64,000 nt of DNA from Cupriavidus gilardii (GTDB lineage Bacteria > Pseudomonadota > Gammaproteobacteria > Burkholderiales > Burkholderiaceae): NCBI RefSeq assembly GCF_013314895.1, contig NZ_JABTYE010000004.1:186001-250000 (forward strand), given 5' to 3'. The notes beneath the pieces are model-generated. The model was not told where the DNA came from. It worked only from the letters and a program-made list of their open reading frames with translations, and did no database searches. This document shows, piece after piece, positions 51,810 through 60,191 of this stretch. Position numbers and translations under genes: made by a program. Each line of letters begins with the position of its first letter. The first letter of the stretch is position 1.

Positions 51810-52787
51810 CTACTTCATCAGGCCGAATTCACGCGCCAGGGTCTGATAGCGGGCGACTTCGGCCTTTACGTAGCCGTCCAGTTCCGGTCCGGTCTTGGCG
51901 AACGGAAAGAGGCCCCGGGAGTCGAGCGCCTCGCTGAACTGGCGGGACGCCAGCAAGTTCCGGAACGCGGCGCTCCACCATTGGAAATCGGCATCCGACA
52001 CCTTCGGCCCCATATAGAAGCCGCGCACGATGGGCCATTGGACATCGAAGCCCTGCTCTTTCGCGGTCGGAATTCCCGACAGCTTGCCGGGCAGGCGCTT
52101 GTCGGACAGCACCGCGAGCACGCGAATCTTGCCGGCGTCCAGCATGCCCGCGGCTTCGCCAATGTCGCCAGGCACGACCTGCACATGGTTGCCGAGCAAG
52201 GCGGTGATGGCCTCGCCGCCGCCCTCGAAGGCGACGTAGCGCATCGCGCGATGCTCGACGCCAGCCTGCTTTGCCACCAGCGCCGCCTTCATCCAGTCCT
52301 GGCTGCCGACCGAACCGCCGGCACCGAACACCACCTTCTGCGGATCGGCCTTCATCGCGGCCATCAGGTCTTTCAGCGTCTTGTACGGCGAGTTGGCTGC
52401 GACCGCGACCATGCCGTAGTCGGTGCCGATCGCAGCCAGCCACTTGACGTCGTCCGGGCCGTACTTGCCGAACTTGCCATGCGCCAGGTTCAACAGCGAC
52501 CCGCTCGAGAACGCGACGATGGCCTGCCCATCGGCCGGCCGCTGCGCGACGACGGCGTTATAGGCCACCGCGCCGATGCCGCCCGGCATATAGGTGACCC
52601 GCATCGGCGCCTTCAGCTGGCCGCCGTCCTGCAGCGCGGTTTGTGCCAATTTGCAGGTCAGATCAAAACCGCCTCCGGGCTTGGCCGGTGCAATGCATTC
52701 GGGGCGCGATGGCTGAGCTTGCGCGCCGGACGAAAGCATCAATCCGGTCGTGAGCACGGTGGCAACAAGCATGGGAATGGCGGTCAT
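51810..52787 (-). CDS. tctC: tripartite tricarboxylate transporter receptor TctC
   Basis: A 325-residue periplasmic receptor with signal ending SSGAQAQPSRP and the TctC pattern ECIAPAKPGGGFDLTCKLAQ, VTYMPGGIGAVAYNAVVAQR, GGSVGSQDWMKAALVAKQAG and YVAFEGGGEAITALLGNHVQ. The ECIAPAKPGGG block is typical of true TctC rather than general Bug proteins, so a tricarboxylate such as citrate is the likely ligand. It is divergent from the tctDE sensor system. Confidence 0.93.
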   Translation of the reverse strand: MTAIPMLVATVLTTGLMLSSGAQAQPSRPECIAPAKPGGGFDLTCKLAQTALQDGGQLKAPMRVTYMPGGIGAVAYNAVVAQRPADGQAIVAFSSGSLLNLAHGKFGKYGPDDVKWLAAIGTDYGMVAVAANSPYKTLKDLMAAMKADPQKVVFGAGGSVGSQDWMKAALVAKQAGVEHRAMRYVAFEGGGEAITALLGNHVQVVPGDIGEAAGMLDAGKIRVLAVLSDKRLPGKLSGIPTAKEQGFDVQWPIVRGFYMGPKVSDADFQWWSAAFRNLLASRQFSEALDSRGLFPFAKTGPELDGYVKAEVARYQTLAREFGLMK

Positions 52788-52830
52788 GACGTCTCCTGGT
52801 CCGGTCGTTGTTATGGCGCGCGAACACGAA

Positions 52831-52858
52831 TTGACTTCCGCGCGATTGGCCGTATCGT
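52831..52858 (+). promoter_or_regulatory. candidate sigma-70 promoter for tctDE
   Basis: TTGACT at 52831-52836 and TATCGT at 52853-52858 are 16 bases apart, 63 bases before the response-regulator start. The match is partial. Confidence 0.35.
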
Positions 52859-52921
52859 AGAGCCCGATGCTGTCGCGAGCCTGTCATTGCGACTGTCACG
52901 GCCTAGCGTTTACCCTATTCC

Positions 52922-53596
52922 ATGCGTTTATTGCTGATCGAAGACCACCAGGATCTCGCAGCCTGGATGGTGAAATCCCTGCGGACGGACGGTTTCGATA
53001 TTGGTCATGTCCCCGATGGCGAAACTGCGCTGGCGATGCTGCAGAACCAACCTTATGGTCTGATCCTGCTCGATCTGTCATTGCCTGGCATCGACGGCCT
53101 GGAGGTCCTGCGCATGGCCAGAGCCCGCGGTGTCGTGGCGCCTATCCTGATCCTGACGGCGCGTACCGAGGTCGCTGACCGCATCAAGGGCCTGGACCTG
53201 GGCGCCGACGACTATATCGCCAAGCCTTTCGACCTCGGCGAATTGATCGCGCGTATCAAGGCCCAGCTGAGACGTACCCATGGTGGCCAACCGATGACGC
53301 GCTTCGGCGACCTCGCCTTCGACTCGGTTGAGCGCGCCTTTCTGCTACGCGATGAGCCGCTGATGCTGTCCCGGCGAGAGCATGCGGTGCTGGAGGCGTT
53401 GTTCATTCGCCCCGGCCGCGTGGTGACGCGCGAAAGCTTGCTCGGGCGAGTGTTCTCGCTGGATGACGAAGTCAATCCCGAGGCCATCGAACTCTATATC
53501 TCGCGAGTACGCAAGAAGCTGCGCAATAGCAGAACGACCATCACCGCCGTCCGGGGCATCGGCTACCTGCTCGAAGCAAACCATGGCAGCGAGTGA
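52922..53596 (+). CDS. tctD: response regulator TctD (OmpR family)
   Basis: A 224-residue two-component regulator. The receiver has the acidic pair in LLIEDHQDL, the phospho-acceptor Asp in LILLDLSLPGIDGLEVL and the Lys in DDYIAKPFDLGELIAR. The OmpR-type winged helix follows (LSRREHAVLEALFIRPGRVVTRESLL, LYISRVRKKL, TVRGIGYLLEA). It overlaps the kinase gene by 14 bases and is divergent from tctCBA, which it should activate. Confidence 0.92.
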   Translation: MRLLLIEDHQDLAAWMVKSLRTDGFDIGHVPDGETALAMLQNQPYGLILLDLSLPGIDGLEVLRMARARGVVAPILILTARTEVADRIKGLDLGADDYIAKPFDLGELIARIKAQLRRTHGGQPMTRFGDLAFDSVERAFLLRDEPLMLSRREHAVLEALFIRPGRVVTRESLLGRVFSLDDEVNPEAIELYISRVRKKLRNSRTTITAVRGIGYLLEANHGSE

Positions 53597-55058
53597 GAGC
53601 CGGCACAGCTTGCGCCGGCGTCTGCTTTGGCGCCTGACTATCCCGCTCGTCGCGGTAGGTATCTTTACCGCTTTCACGTCGTATCGCACCGCCTTGTCCG
53701 AAGCCAACCAGGCTCATGACCGCACGCTGTTGGCGTCCGCCCGCGCCATCGCCGAACGGCTGGACTATCGCAATGACAGGCTCGTCGTCGACGTTCCTTA
53801 CGTGGCGCTGGACACCTTCCAGGTCGATATTCGGGGCCGCATTTTCTATCGGGTGCGAGATCCGGCCGGGCGTTTTGTCTCCGGTGACCGCGACCTGCCC
53901 GCCATGCCGAAGGAGGTGCCGCGCAGCGACCACTACCCTGCCCTCGTGCATTTCTACAACACCGACTATCTCGGCACGCCGCTGCGCGTCGCAGCGTTGT
54001 GGCAACCGGTGGCCGACGCCCCCGATGGCGGCATGGCCCTGGTCGAGGTGGGCGAAACGCTCGAAATGCGCGACGACATGGCAATGCGGCTGCTGGCGAC
54101 CACGCTGTGGCAGCAGGCGCTGCTGATTGCCGCCTCGATTGCGCTGATCGCGCTGGCGGTACACGTCGCACTTCGGCCGCTAAAGAATATCGAGGACACG
54201 CTACGCGCGCGCGACACCGCCAGTCTGGACCCCATCGATGTTCCCGAGCTGCCGCGGGAAATTCATCCGCTGCTGGCGTCGTTGAACAGCTATCTGGCCA
54301 GTCTGCGCAGCATGGTGTCGCGGCAATCCCAGTTTCTCGACGACGCCTCGCATCAGTTGCGCACCGCGCTTGCGCTGGTCAGAACGCAGGCAGACCACGC
54401 CGTGCGTACGTATCAGGCCAAGCCGGAATGGCGCGAGATCAGAGACGCGATTGACCGAACCATCCGGCTGACCAACCAGCTGCTGGCGTTGGCACGTACC
54501 GATGCCCAGCCGCCGCATGCTGCGCCGGGGGCTGCGTTGCATCGGCTCGACCTGACGGCGTTGTGCCGGGCGGTGTCGGCCGAGTGGTATCTCGCGGCGC
54601 GCGAGCGGCAGCTGGATTTCGGCCTGAGCGCCCGCGACGAGGTGCACGCCTACGTCAACGGCGACGAAGGTACGCTGCGCGAGATGCTGGCCAATGTGCT
54701 GGACAACGCCGTGCAATACACGCCGGCCGGAGGACGGGTGGAAGTGACGGTGATTGCCGGGGCCACCACACACCTGGTGCTGATCGACGACAGCGGCGTA
54801 GGCATTGCCCCGCCGTTGCGGGACAAGGCCTTCGAACGATTCGTGCGCCTCGGGGACCTGCGTCAGCCAGGCAGTGGCCTGGGCCTGGCGATCGTGCGGC
54901 AGATTTGCGAAGCGCATGGCGGACAGGTGCTGCTGGAAGACGGGCCGGATGGGCGCGGACTTCGGGTCCGTATCGAATTGCCCGCAGCGCCTGAGCCCCG
55001 CATTGCTTCGCCCATCCTCGCCCCTGCCTTGCCGCGCAAGGCAAACGGCCCGCTCTGA
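53583..55058 (+). CDS. tctE: sensor histidine kinase TctE
   Basis: A 491-residue membrane kinase: N-terminal helix (LTIPLVAVGIFTAFTSYRTA), a TctE-type periplasmic sensor domain, second helix (ALLIAASIALIALAVHVALR), HAMP-like segment, then the H box DDASHQLRTALALVRTQADH. The phosphoacceptor His is present but the usual proline of HQLRTPL is Ala. The ATPase domain is complete: NVLDNAVQYTPAG, VLIDDSGVGI, FERFVRLGD, GSGLGLAIVRQI. It pairs with TctD in the same operon. Confidence 0.9.
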   Translation: MAASESRHSLRRRLLWRLTIPLVAVGIFTAFTSYRTALSEANQAHDRTLLASARAIAERLDYRNDRLVVDVPYVALDTFQVDIRGRIFYRVRDPAGRFVSGDRDLPAMPKEVPRSDHYPALVHFYNTDYLGTPLRVAALWQPVADAPDGGMALVEVGETLEMRDDMAMRLLATTLWQQALLIAASIALIALAVHVALRPLKNIEDTLRARDTASLDPIDVPELPREIHPLLASLNSYLASLRSMVSRQSQFLDDASHQLRTALALVRTQADHAVRTYQAKPEWREIRDAIDRTIRLTNQLLALARTDAQPPHAAPGAALHRLDLTALCRAVSAEWYLAARERQLDFGLSARDEVHAYVNGDEGTLREMLANVLDNAVQYTPAGGRVEVTVIAGATTHLVLIDDSGVGIAPPLRDKAFERFVRLGDLRQPGSGLGLAIVRQICEAHGGQVLLEDGPDGRGLRVRIELPAAPEPRIASPILAPALPRKANGPL

Positions 55059-55278
55059 AATCATCTCGCCGTAGCCAGGTTCTGCAGTACGTGGAAACGA
55101 ACAAAGGGCGACGGACGCGGGTATGATTGCCCGCGGCGGGCCCGTAATGCTGCACCCGCCTCCGCCAGGGCGAAACTCGGGATGGGCTGCCGCTGCGGGG
55201 TTCCCCCGGTTCCCGACACAGCAATACCGGGGCTCCCTACTCCTGAAGTCCGCGAAGCGGCTTGGCAAGGAGATCCGT

Positions 55279-56580
55279 GTGTTTGCGATCTGGGCGTTGG
55301 TGATTGGCGGACTGATGGTGACGATGGGCCTCATCGGCTCGGTCGTGAAACGGATGCCCATTGCGCCCTCCGCGCTGTACCTGCTGTTCGGCGTGGCGCT
55401 CGGGCCCGTTGGCGCCGGCCTGATCGCGCTCGATGTCCACAATCCGAGCCACGTTGCTGCGCTCGAGATCATCACCGAAATTGCCGTGCTGATCTCGCTG
55501 TTCGGCGTTGGGCTGCGCTTGCGCGTCCGCATGTCGTATCGGATATGGCGCTTGCCGGTCCAGCTTGCCAGCGTGGCGATGCTGCTCACCATCGCGGGGA
55601 TATGCGCGGTCGGAGTCGGTTGGCTCGGCCTGCCGCTCGGGGCGGCAATCCTGGCCGGCGCCATCCTTGCGCCCACCGATCCGGTGCTTGCGTCCGACGT
55701 ACAAATGGCGGACACCGAAGACCGGGACATCGTTCGACTGAGTCTGACCGGGGAAGGCGGCCTGAACGATGGCACGGCATTTCCCTTCGTGATGCTGGGC
55801 CTGGGCCTGCTTGGCTATCACGAGCTGGGCCCCGGCTTGACGCGATGGATTGCCGTGGACCTGATCTGGGCAACCGTCGGGGGCCTTGGCATCGGCGCCG
55901 CGCTTGGCTTGCTGGCCAGCAAGACGATCCTGGCCTTGCGCATGCGCTTCCATGAGGCTGTCGGGCTCGAGAGCTTCTTCACGCTGGGTCTGATCGGCGT
56001 GTCCTATGGCGCCGCATTGTCGGTGAGCACCTATGGCTTTTTGGCGGTGTTTGCGGCGGGCGTGGCAATGCGTCAGGTCGAACGCGACGAAAACCCCAAC
56101 ACCCCGCCGGACGAAGTGCTCGGCACCCTTCCCGTCAAGGGCCTCGAACAGGTTGCCACACACGAGCACAAGGCCGCGGCGTATCTGACGCAAACCGTAT
56201 CCGAGTTCTCCCTCGACGTGGAGCGTCTGGCCGAGCTATGCGTCACCCTGCTGATCGGCGCCATGCTGACACGGGCGACCTTCAGCGTTCCCGCGCTGGG
56301 CTGCGCCCTGCTGCTCATCCTGTTGATCCGGCCGCTCTCGGTCTATCTCTCCACGGCCGGCATGGGCTTGCGGCCGGCGCAACGACGGCTCACCGCATGG
56401 TTCGGCATCCGAGGCATCGGCTCGCTGTACTACCTGGCCTATTCGCTGGTTCATGCACCCGATATGGCGCACGCCGACCTGCTGCTGCAGATCACCTTGT
56501 GCACGGTCGTCGTGTCGATCGCGCTGCACGGATCGACCGCCACGCCGCTGATGGCCATGTACCAGCGGCTCCGCAGGTGA
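55279..56580 (+). CDS. cation:proton antiporter (CPA1 family), GTG start
   Basis: A 433-residue membrane protein with 12 expected segments. Key motifs: GAILAPTDPVLASDVQ (the CPA1 Asp-Pro site), SLTGEGGLNDGTAFPFVMLG, and AWFGIRGIGSLYYLAYSL near the end. These mark Na+(K+)/H+ antiporters. The frame is open from 55123, but GTG 55279 has GGAG six bases before it and starts at the first membrane helix. It follows tctE with a 220-base gap and is probably independent. Confidence 0.85.
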   Translation: MFAIWALVIGGLMVTMGLIGSVVKRMPIAPSALYLLFGVALGPVGAGLIALDVHNPSHVAALEIITEIAVLISLFGVGLRLRVRMSYRIWRLPVQLASVAMLLTIAGICAVGVGWLGLPLGAAILAGAILAPTDPVLASDVQMADTEDRDIVRLSLTGEGGLNDGTAFPFVMLGLGLLGYHELGPGLTRWIAVDLIWATVGGLGIGAALGLLASKTILALRMRFHEAVGLESFFTLGLIGVSYGAALSVSTYGFLAVFAAGVAMRQVERDENPNTPPDEVLGTLPVKGLEQVATHEHKAAAYLTQTVSEFSLDVERLAELCVTLLIGAMLTRATFSVPALGCALLLILLIRPLSVYLSTAGMGLRPAQRRLTAWFGIRGIGSLYYLAYSLVHAPDMAHADLLLQITLCTVVVSIALHGSTATPLMAMYQRLRR

Positions 56581-56654
56581 CAGCGCTTTTCGCGCTGCAG
56601 AGGGTCCGGTGCACGCATGGACCAATCGAGGACATGACGCGCCGATTGGCATGG

Positions 56655-56684
56655 CCCTTGCGAATAGTCCCCTTGCGAATAGTC
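56655..56684. repeat. perfect 15-base tandem duplication
   Basis: CCCTTGCGAATAGTC occurs twice in direct succession in the 190-base gap between the convergent antiporter and AhpD-like genes. Confidence 0.9.
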
Positions 56685-56769
56685 AACGAATCGCTTGCTT
56701 GCGTGGAACCGGCCGGGAGCGACCCCGCGCGTCCAGGCCCGACCAAGTACCCAGCCGCGGCGATACCGC

Positions 56770-57300
56770 TCAGTGTGGCGCCGCACCGGCATTGCCCTGA
56801 CCCGTGGCCTGCAGTACCTCGCGCACCGCATTGGCCGCATCGATGGCGCGCGGAAATCCCGCGGTCACGGTGGTCAGGTAGACCACCTCTTTCAATTCTT
56901 CGGGCGTCACGCCCAGCCGCAGCGCGTAGCCGGCGTGGATCTTCAGCACCTGCGTGTGCCCCTGCGCCGCGAAGGCCGCCACGGCGGCAAGCTGGCGCGT
57001 GCGGTCGTCCAACCCGGGCCGGGACCAGACATCGCCCAGCGAGTAGTCGACGATCGCATCCGCCAGCGGCGGAAAGTCCTTGCGCAATGCGTTCAGCACC
57101 GGCTGGCCCGCACCGCCGGAAAGTTTGTCCATAGTGGCGTTGCCACGCTCGCGCGGCGTGCGTTGCGCGGGCTCGTTGCCTGCCACCCCCTGCGCGTACG
57201 CAGCGCCGAAGGTCGCGCTGACGTAGACGGCGGCCAGTACCAGGGCGGGGTCGACGGAACGAAGGCGGGCAAGGAAGGCGAAGCGATGGCGAACTGGCAT
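56770..57300 (-). CDS. secreted carboxymuconolactone decarboxylase family protein
   Basis: A 176-residue protein with signal peptide (VDPALVLAAVYVSATFGAAYAQ) and the CMD/AhpD helical domain (LNALRKDFPPLADAIVDYSL, LDDRTRQLAAVAAFAAQGHT, LKIHAGYALRLGVTPEELKE). It lacks the Cys-x-x-Cys pair: the corresponding segment is AAQGHTQVLKIHAG. ATG 57300 has GGAG six bases before it; ATG 57318 is also possible. A signal peptide is unusual for this family, and the missing cysteines argue against a disulfide peroxidase role. Confidence 0.8.
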   Translation of the reverse strand: MPVRHRFAFLARLRSVDPALVLAAVYVSATFGAAYAQGVAGNEPAQRTPRERGNATMDKLSGGAGQPVLNALRKDFPPLADAIVDYSLGDVWSRPGLDDRTRQLAAVAAFAAQGHTQVLKIHAGYALRLGVTPEELKEVVYLTTVTAGFPRAIDAANAVREVLQATGQGNAGAAPH

Positions 57301-57534
57301 GACAGGCTCCTCGGTCATGATGTTGTCTGACCGAAGCATTGTCGGCTGCCCCGCGGAAGGCGCGAATACCTATTGGTCTGCGATGCTTGCCTGATTCTCT
57401 TCCAGGATGCCGTCTCGGCGCCGTTCCTGACCCGCAAAGGCGGGTGGCCGCGTGAAGCGCCCGATTTCCAGGACACGGAAAGCGAGCCGAGGGGACTGCG
57501 GCACTCCTGATGGGCCGAGGCGAAGCAACCGCGA

Positions 57535-58524
57535 TTACTCCGCAGCGATCTTCATCGTCTTGATGTCCTTCTCCCAGCGCACCAGCTCGTCGTTGATGCG
57601 TGCCCGGAACGCCGCCGGCGTGCTGGCCTCCGGTTCGACGCCCTGCTGCGCCAGCGCCGCGACCACATCCGGCCTGGCAAGCGCCTTGGCGGTTGCGCGC
57701 GCCAATTGTTCGACGATGGCGGGGTCGGTGCCGCCGGTCGTAAAGAGCCCATACCAGCTGGAGAAGTCGTAGCCCGGCACGCCGGCTTCGGCCATCGTCG
57801 GCACGTTCGGCAGCGAAGGAACGCGCTTCCTCGTGGTGACGGCCAGGATTTTGGCCTTGCCGGTCTTCAGTGCGGCCATGGCGACCGGCACCGAGCCGAA
57901 CACCATGTCGACATTGCCCGCGTAGAGGTCGTTCATCGCCGGACCGTTGCCCTTGTACGGGATGTGCAGCAGGTCGATGCCGGCCAGCTTCTCCATCAGC
58001 GCGCCGGAGACATGCAGCGTGGTGCCGTTGCCGGAGGAGCCGTAGGTATAGGCACCCGGCTTCTGCCTGGCAGCGGCCAGCAATTCCTTGACGTTATTGA
58101 CCGGCAGTCCGCTCCTGACCATCAGCACATTCGCCGCCTCGGCGACCAGCGATACCGGCGCGAGGCCGGTGCGCGGATCGTAGGGCATCTTGCGGGTCAG
58201 CGCCGGCATGATGGTCTGCGCGCCGGCGCTGCCGAGCAGCAACGTGTAGCCGTCCGGCGTCGCCTTGGCCACCATGTCGGAGCCGATCAAGCCGCCCGCG
58301 CCGCCGCGGTTTTCCACCACGACGGACTGGCCCATGCTCTGCTGCAATTCCTTGGCGAGGATGCGGGCGATGGTGTCGTTGGCCCCGCCCGCGGCAAATG
58401 CCACGACCATGCGGATCGGCTTCGAAGGGTACTTGTCCGCGGCAAACGTCAGCGAAGGGGCGACGCACAGCGCGCCAAGGGCAAGCAGGGTACGGCGGCG
58501 GACGGCATTACGGACGGCGGGCAT
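57535..58524 (-). CDS. Bug family tripartite tricarboxylate transporter receptor (orphan)
   Basis: A 329-residue periplasmic receptor. Signal peptide VRRRTLLALGALCVAPSLTF-A, then KYPSKPIRMVVAFAAGGAND, VENRGGAGGLIGSDMVAKAT, LLHIPYKGNGPAMNDLYAGN and NVPTMAEAGVPGYDFSSWYG. AGGAGGAG lies before ATG 58524. There is no TctA or TctB gene close by and no linked enzyme, so the ligand is unknown. Confidence 0.9.
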   Translation of the reverse strand: MPAVRNAVRRRTLLALGALCVAPSLTFAADKYPSKPIRMVVAFAAGGANDTIARILAKELQQSMGQSVVVENRGGAGGLIGSDMVAKATPDGYTLLLGSAGAQTIMPALTRKMPYDPRTGLAPVSLVAEAANVLMVRSGLPVNNVKELLAAARQKPGAYTYGSSGNGTTLHVSGALMEKLAGIDLLHIPYKGNGPAMNDLYAGNVDMVFGSVPVAMAALKTGKAKILAVTTRKRVPSLPNVPTMAEAGVPGYDFSSWYGLFTTGGTDPAIVEQLARATAKALARPDVVAALAQQGVEPEASTPAAFRARINDELVRWEKDIKTMKIAAE

Positions 58525-58697
58525 GACGGGTTCTCCTCCTGATGGTCGGCCGATCATAATTGCGCTCACAAATAAAGAAAATTAAGACTTTATTTGTCGG
58601 GTCAAAAGAAAACCTTAAGGCCCGCCTTGTAGCGCCAACTGGCCAACTTGCCGTCCCTTCATGGGCCCGCCATTCCCCATCGAGGGGCAACGCCGCC

Positions 58698-60191
58698 CTA
58701 TATCGGTGAACTGCCCGCCGCCGGAAGCGTCCTGGCGGCGGCCGGGCTTTCCGCCGACCACCCTCCTCCAAGCGCACGGAACAGCGAAGCCAGCGCGGCC
58801 TGCCGCTGCGCCGCCACGTCGATCAGCGCGGTTTGCGCGGAATAGTGGCTGCGCTGCGCCTCGAGGTAGCGAAGATGGTCATCGACGCCGGCGCGATAGC
58901 GCGCCTCGGACAAGCGCAGCGTCTGTTCGCTGGTCTGCGCCACCGCACGACGCGCGATCTCCTCGCGCCGCAACGTATCGGTGGCGGCGAGCGCGTCCGA
59001 TACTTCGCGGAATGCAGTCTGGATCGTCTTCTCGTAGTTGGCCACGGCGATGTCCTTGCGCGCATGGGCCAGATCGAGGTTCGCGACATTGCGGCCCCCG
59101 GAGAAGATCGGCAGCGTCAGTTGCGGGGCGAACGCCCATACCGTCTGACCCGCGCCGAACAGATTGGACAGCTCGCCGCTCGCGCTGCCGAACATGCCGG
59201 TCAAGGCAATGCGCGGGAAGAACGCGGCGCGCGCCGCGCCGATGTCGGCATGCCGCCCGCGCAGCCGCTGTTCCGCCGCGAGGATGTCCGGGCGATGAAT
59301 CAGCAGTTCCGAAGGCGTGCCGGGCGCCAGCTCCTGCACCAGCAGCACGTCGTCGCGCGGGGTCTGCGGCAAGCGCGCGCCAACGTCCGGCACGCCGACC
59401 AGCAGTGCGAGGGCATTGGTGGCCTGGCGGAACTCGCGATCGGTGCGCTCCAGATCGGCACGCGCCTGATCGGTCAGGCCGCTTGCTTCGTGGAAATCGA
59501 GCGCGGTCGCGGTGCCGGCCTGGCGGCGCTGCGCGATCAGACGCAGCGACGACTCGCGCGCCTGCAGCGTCTGCATGGTCAGCAGATGGCGCCGCTGGGC
59601 GCTGTCTCGCGCCAGATAGGCCTGTATGACCTCGGCGATCAGGCTGATGCGGGCACTGCGCGCGGCCTCCTCGGTTGCCAGGTACTCGCGCAGCGCCGCT
59701 TCTGACAGGTTGCGCACGCGGCCGAACAGATCGAGTTCGAACGACGGCACGGCGATACCGGCCTGCACCGATTGCTGGACCGACGACATGCCCGGCTGAC
59801 GCAGATCCTCCGCGACCCGCTGCCGCGTACCCCCGCCTTCTGCCTGCAGACCCGGCACGCGATCGGCGCGTTGCACGCGGTACATCGCCCGTGCCGCCTC
59901 GATGTTCAGCACGGCCTGCCGGAGGTCGCGATTGTTGTCGAGCGCGAGCGCGACGAGCTCGCGCAGCTTGTCGTCGACGATAAAACGCTCCCATTGCAGT
60001 ACGGCGGCCGATGAAGGCGTGGCCTGCATGTCGTCGGACGCAGGCGGGCCGGCGGTCCATTGCGTCGGGACCGGCGCCACGGGTCGCTGATAGACCGGCG
60101 CCAGCGAGCAGCCCGCAAGCACTGCGCCCAGGCTCAGCAGCAGACAAGGAAGTACGCGCGGCAGCATCGTTCGGGATCGAATCGATTTCAT
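58698..60191 (-). CDS. RND efflux outer membrane lipoprotein (NodT/OprM family)
   Basis: A 497-residue outer-membrane channel. Lipobox AVLAGCSLAPVY gives an acylated Cys at residue 28. Two coiled-coil repeats follow, with the family block IHRPDILAAEQRLRGRHADIGAARAAFFPR. Its ATG overlaps the pump stop (ATGA at 60188). It forms the exit channel of the multidrug efflux system with the pump and adaptor encoded just upstream. Confidence 0.92.
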   Translation of the reverse strand: MKSIRSRTMLPRVLPCLLLSLGAVLAGCSLAPVYQRPVAPVPTQWTAGPPASDDMQATPSSAAVLQWERFIVDDKLRELVALALDNNRDLRQAVLNIEAARAMYRVQRADRVPGLQAEGGGTRQRVAEDLRQPGMSSVQQSVQAGIAVPSFELDLFGRVRNLSEAALREYLATEEAARSARISLIAEVIQAYLARDSAQRRHLLTMQTLQARESSLRLIAQRRQAGTATALDFHEASGLTDQARADLERTDREFRQATNALALLVGVPDVGARLPQTPRDDVLLVQELAPGTPSELLIHRPDILAAEQRLRGRHADIGAARAAFFPRIALTGMFGSASGELSNLFGAGQTVWAFAPQLTLPIFSGGRNVANLDLAHARKDIAVANYEKTIQTAFREVSDALAATDTLRREEIARRAVAQTSEQTLRLSEARYRAGVDDHLRYLEAQRSHYSAQTALIDVAAQRQAALASLFRALGGGWSAESPAAARTLPAAGSSPI

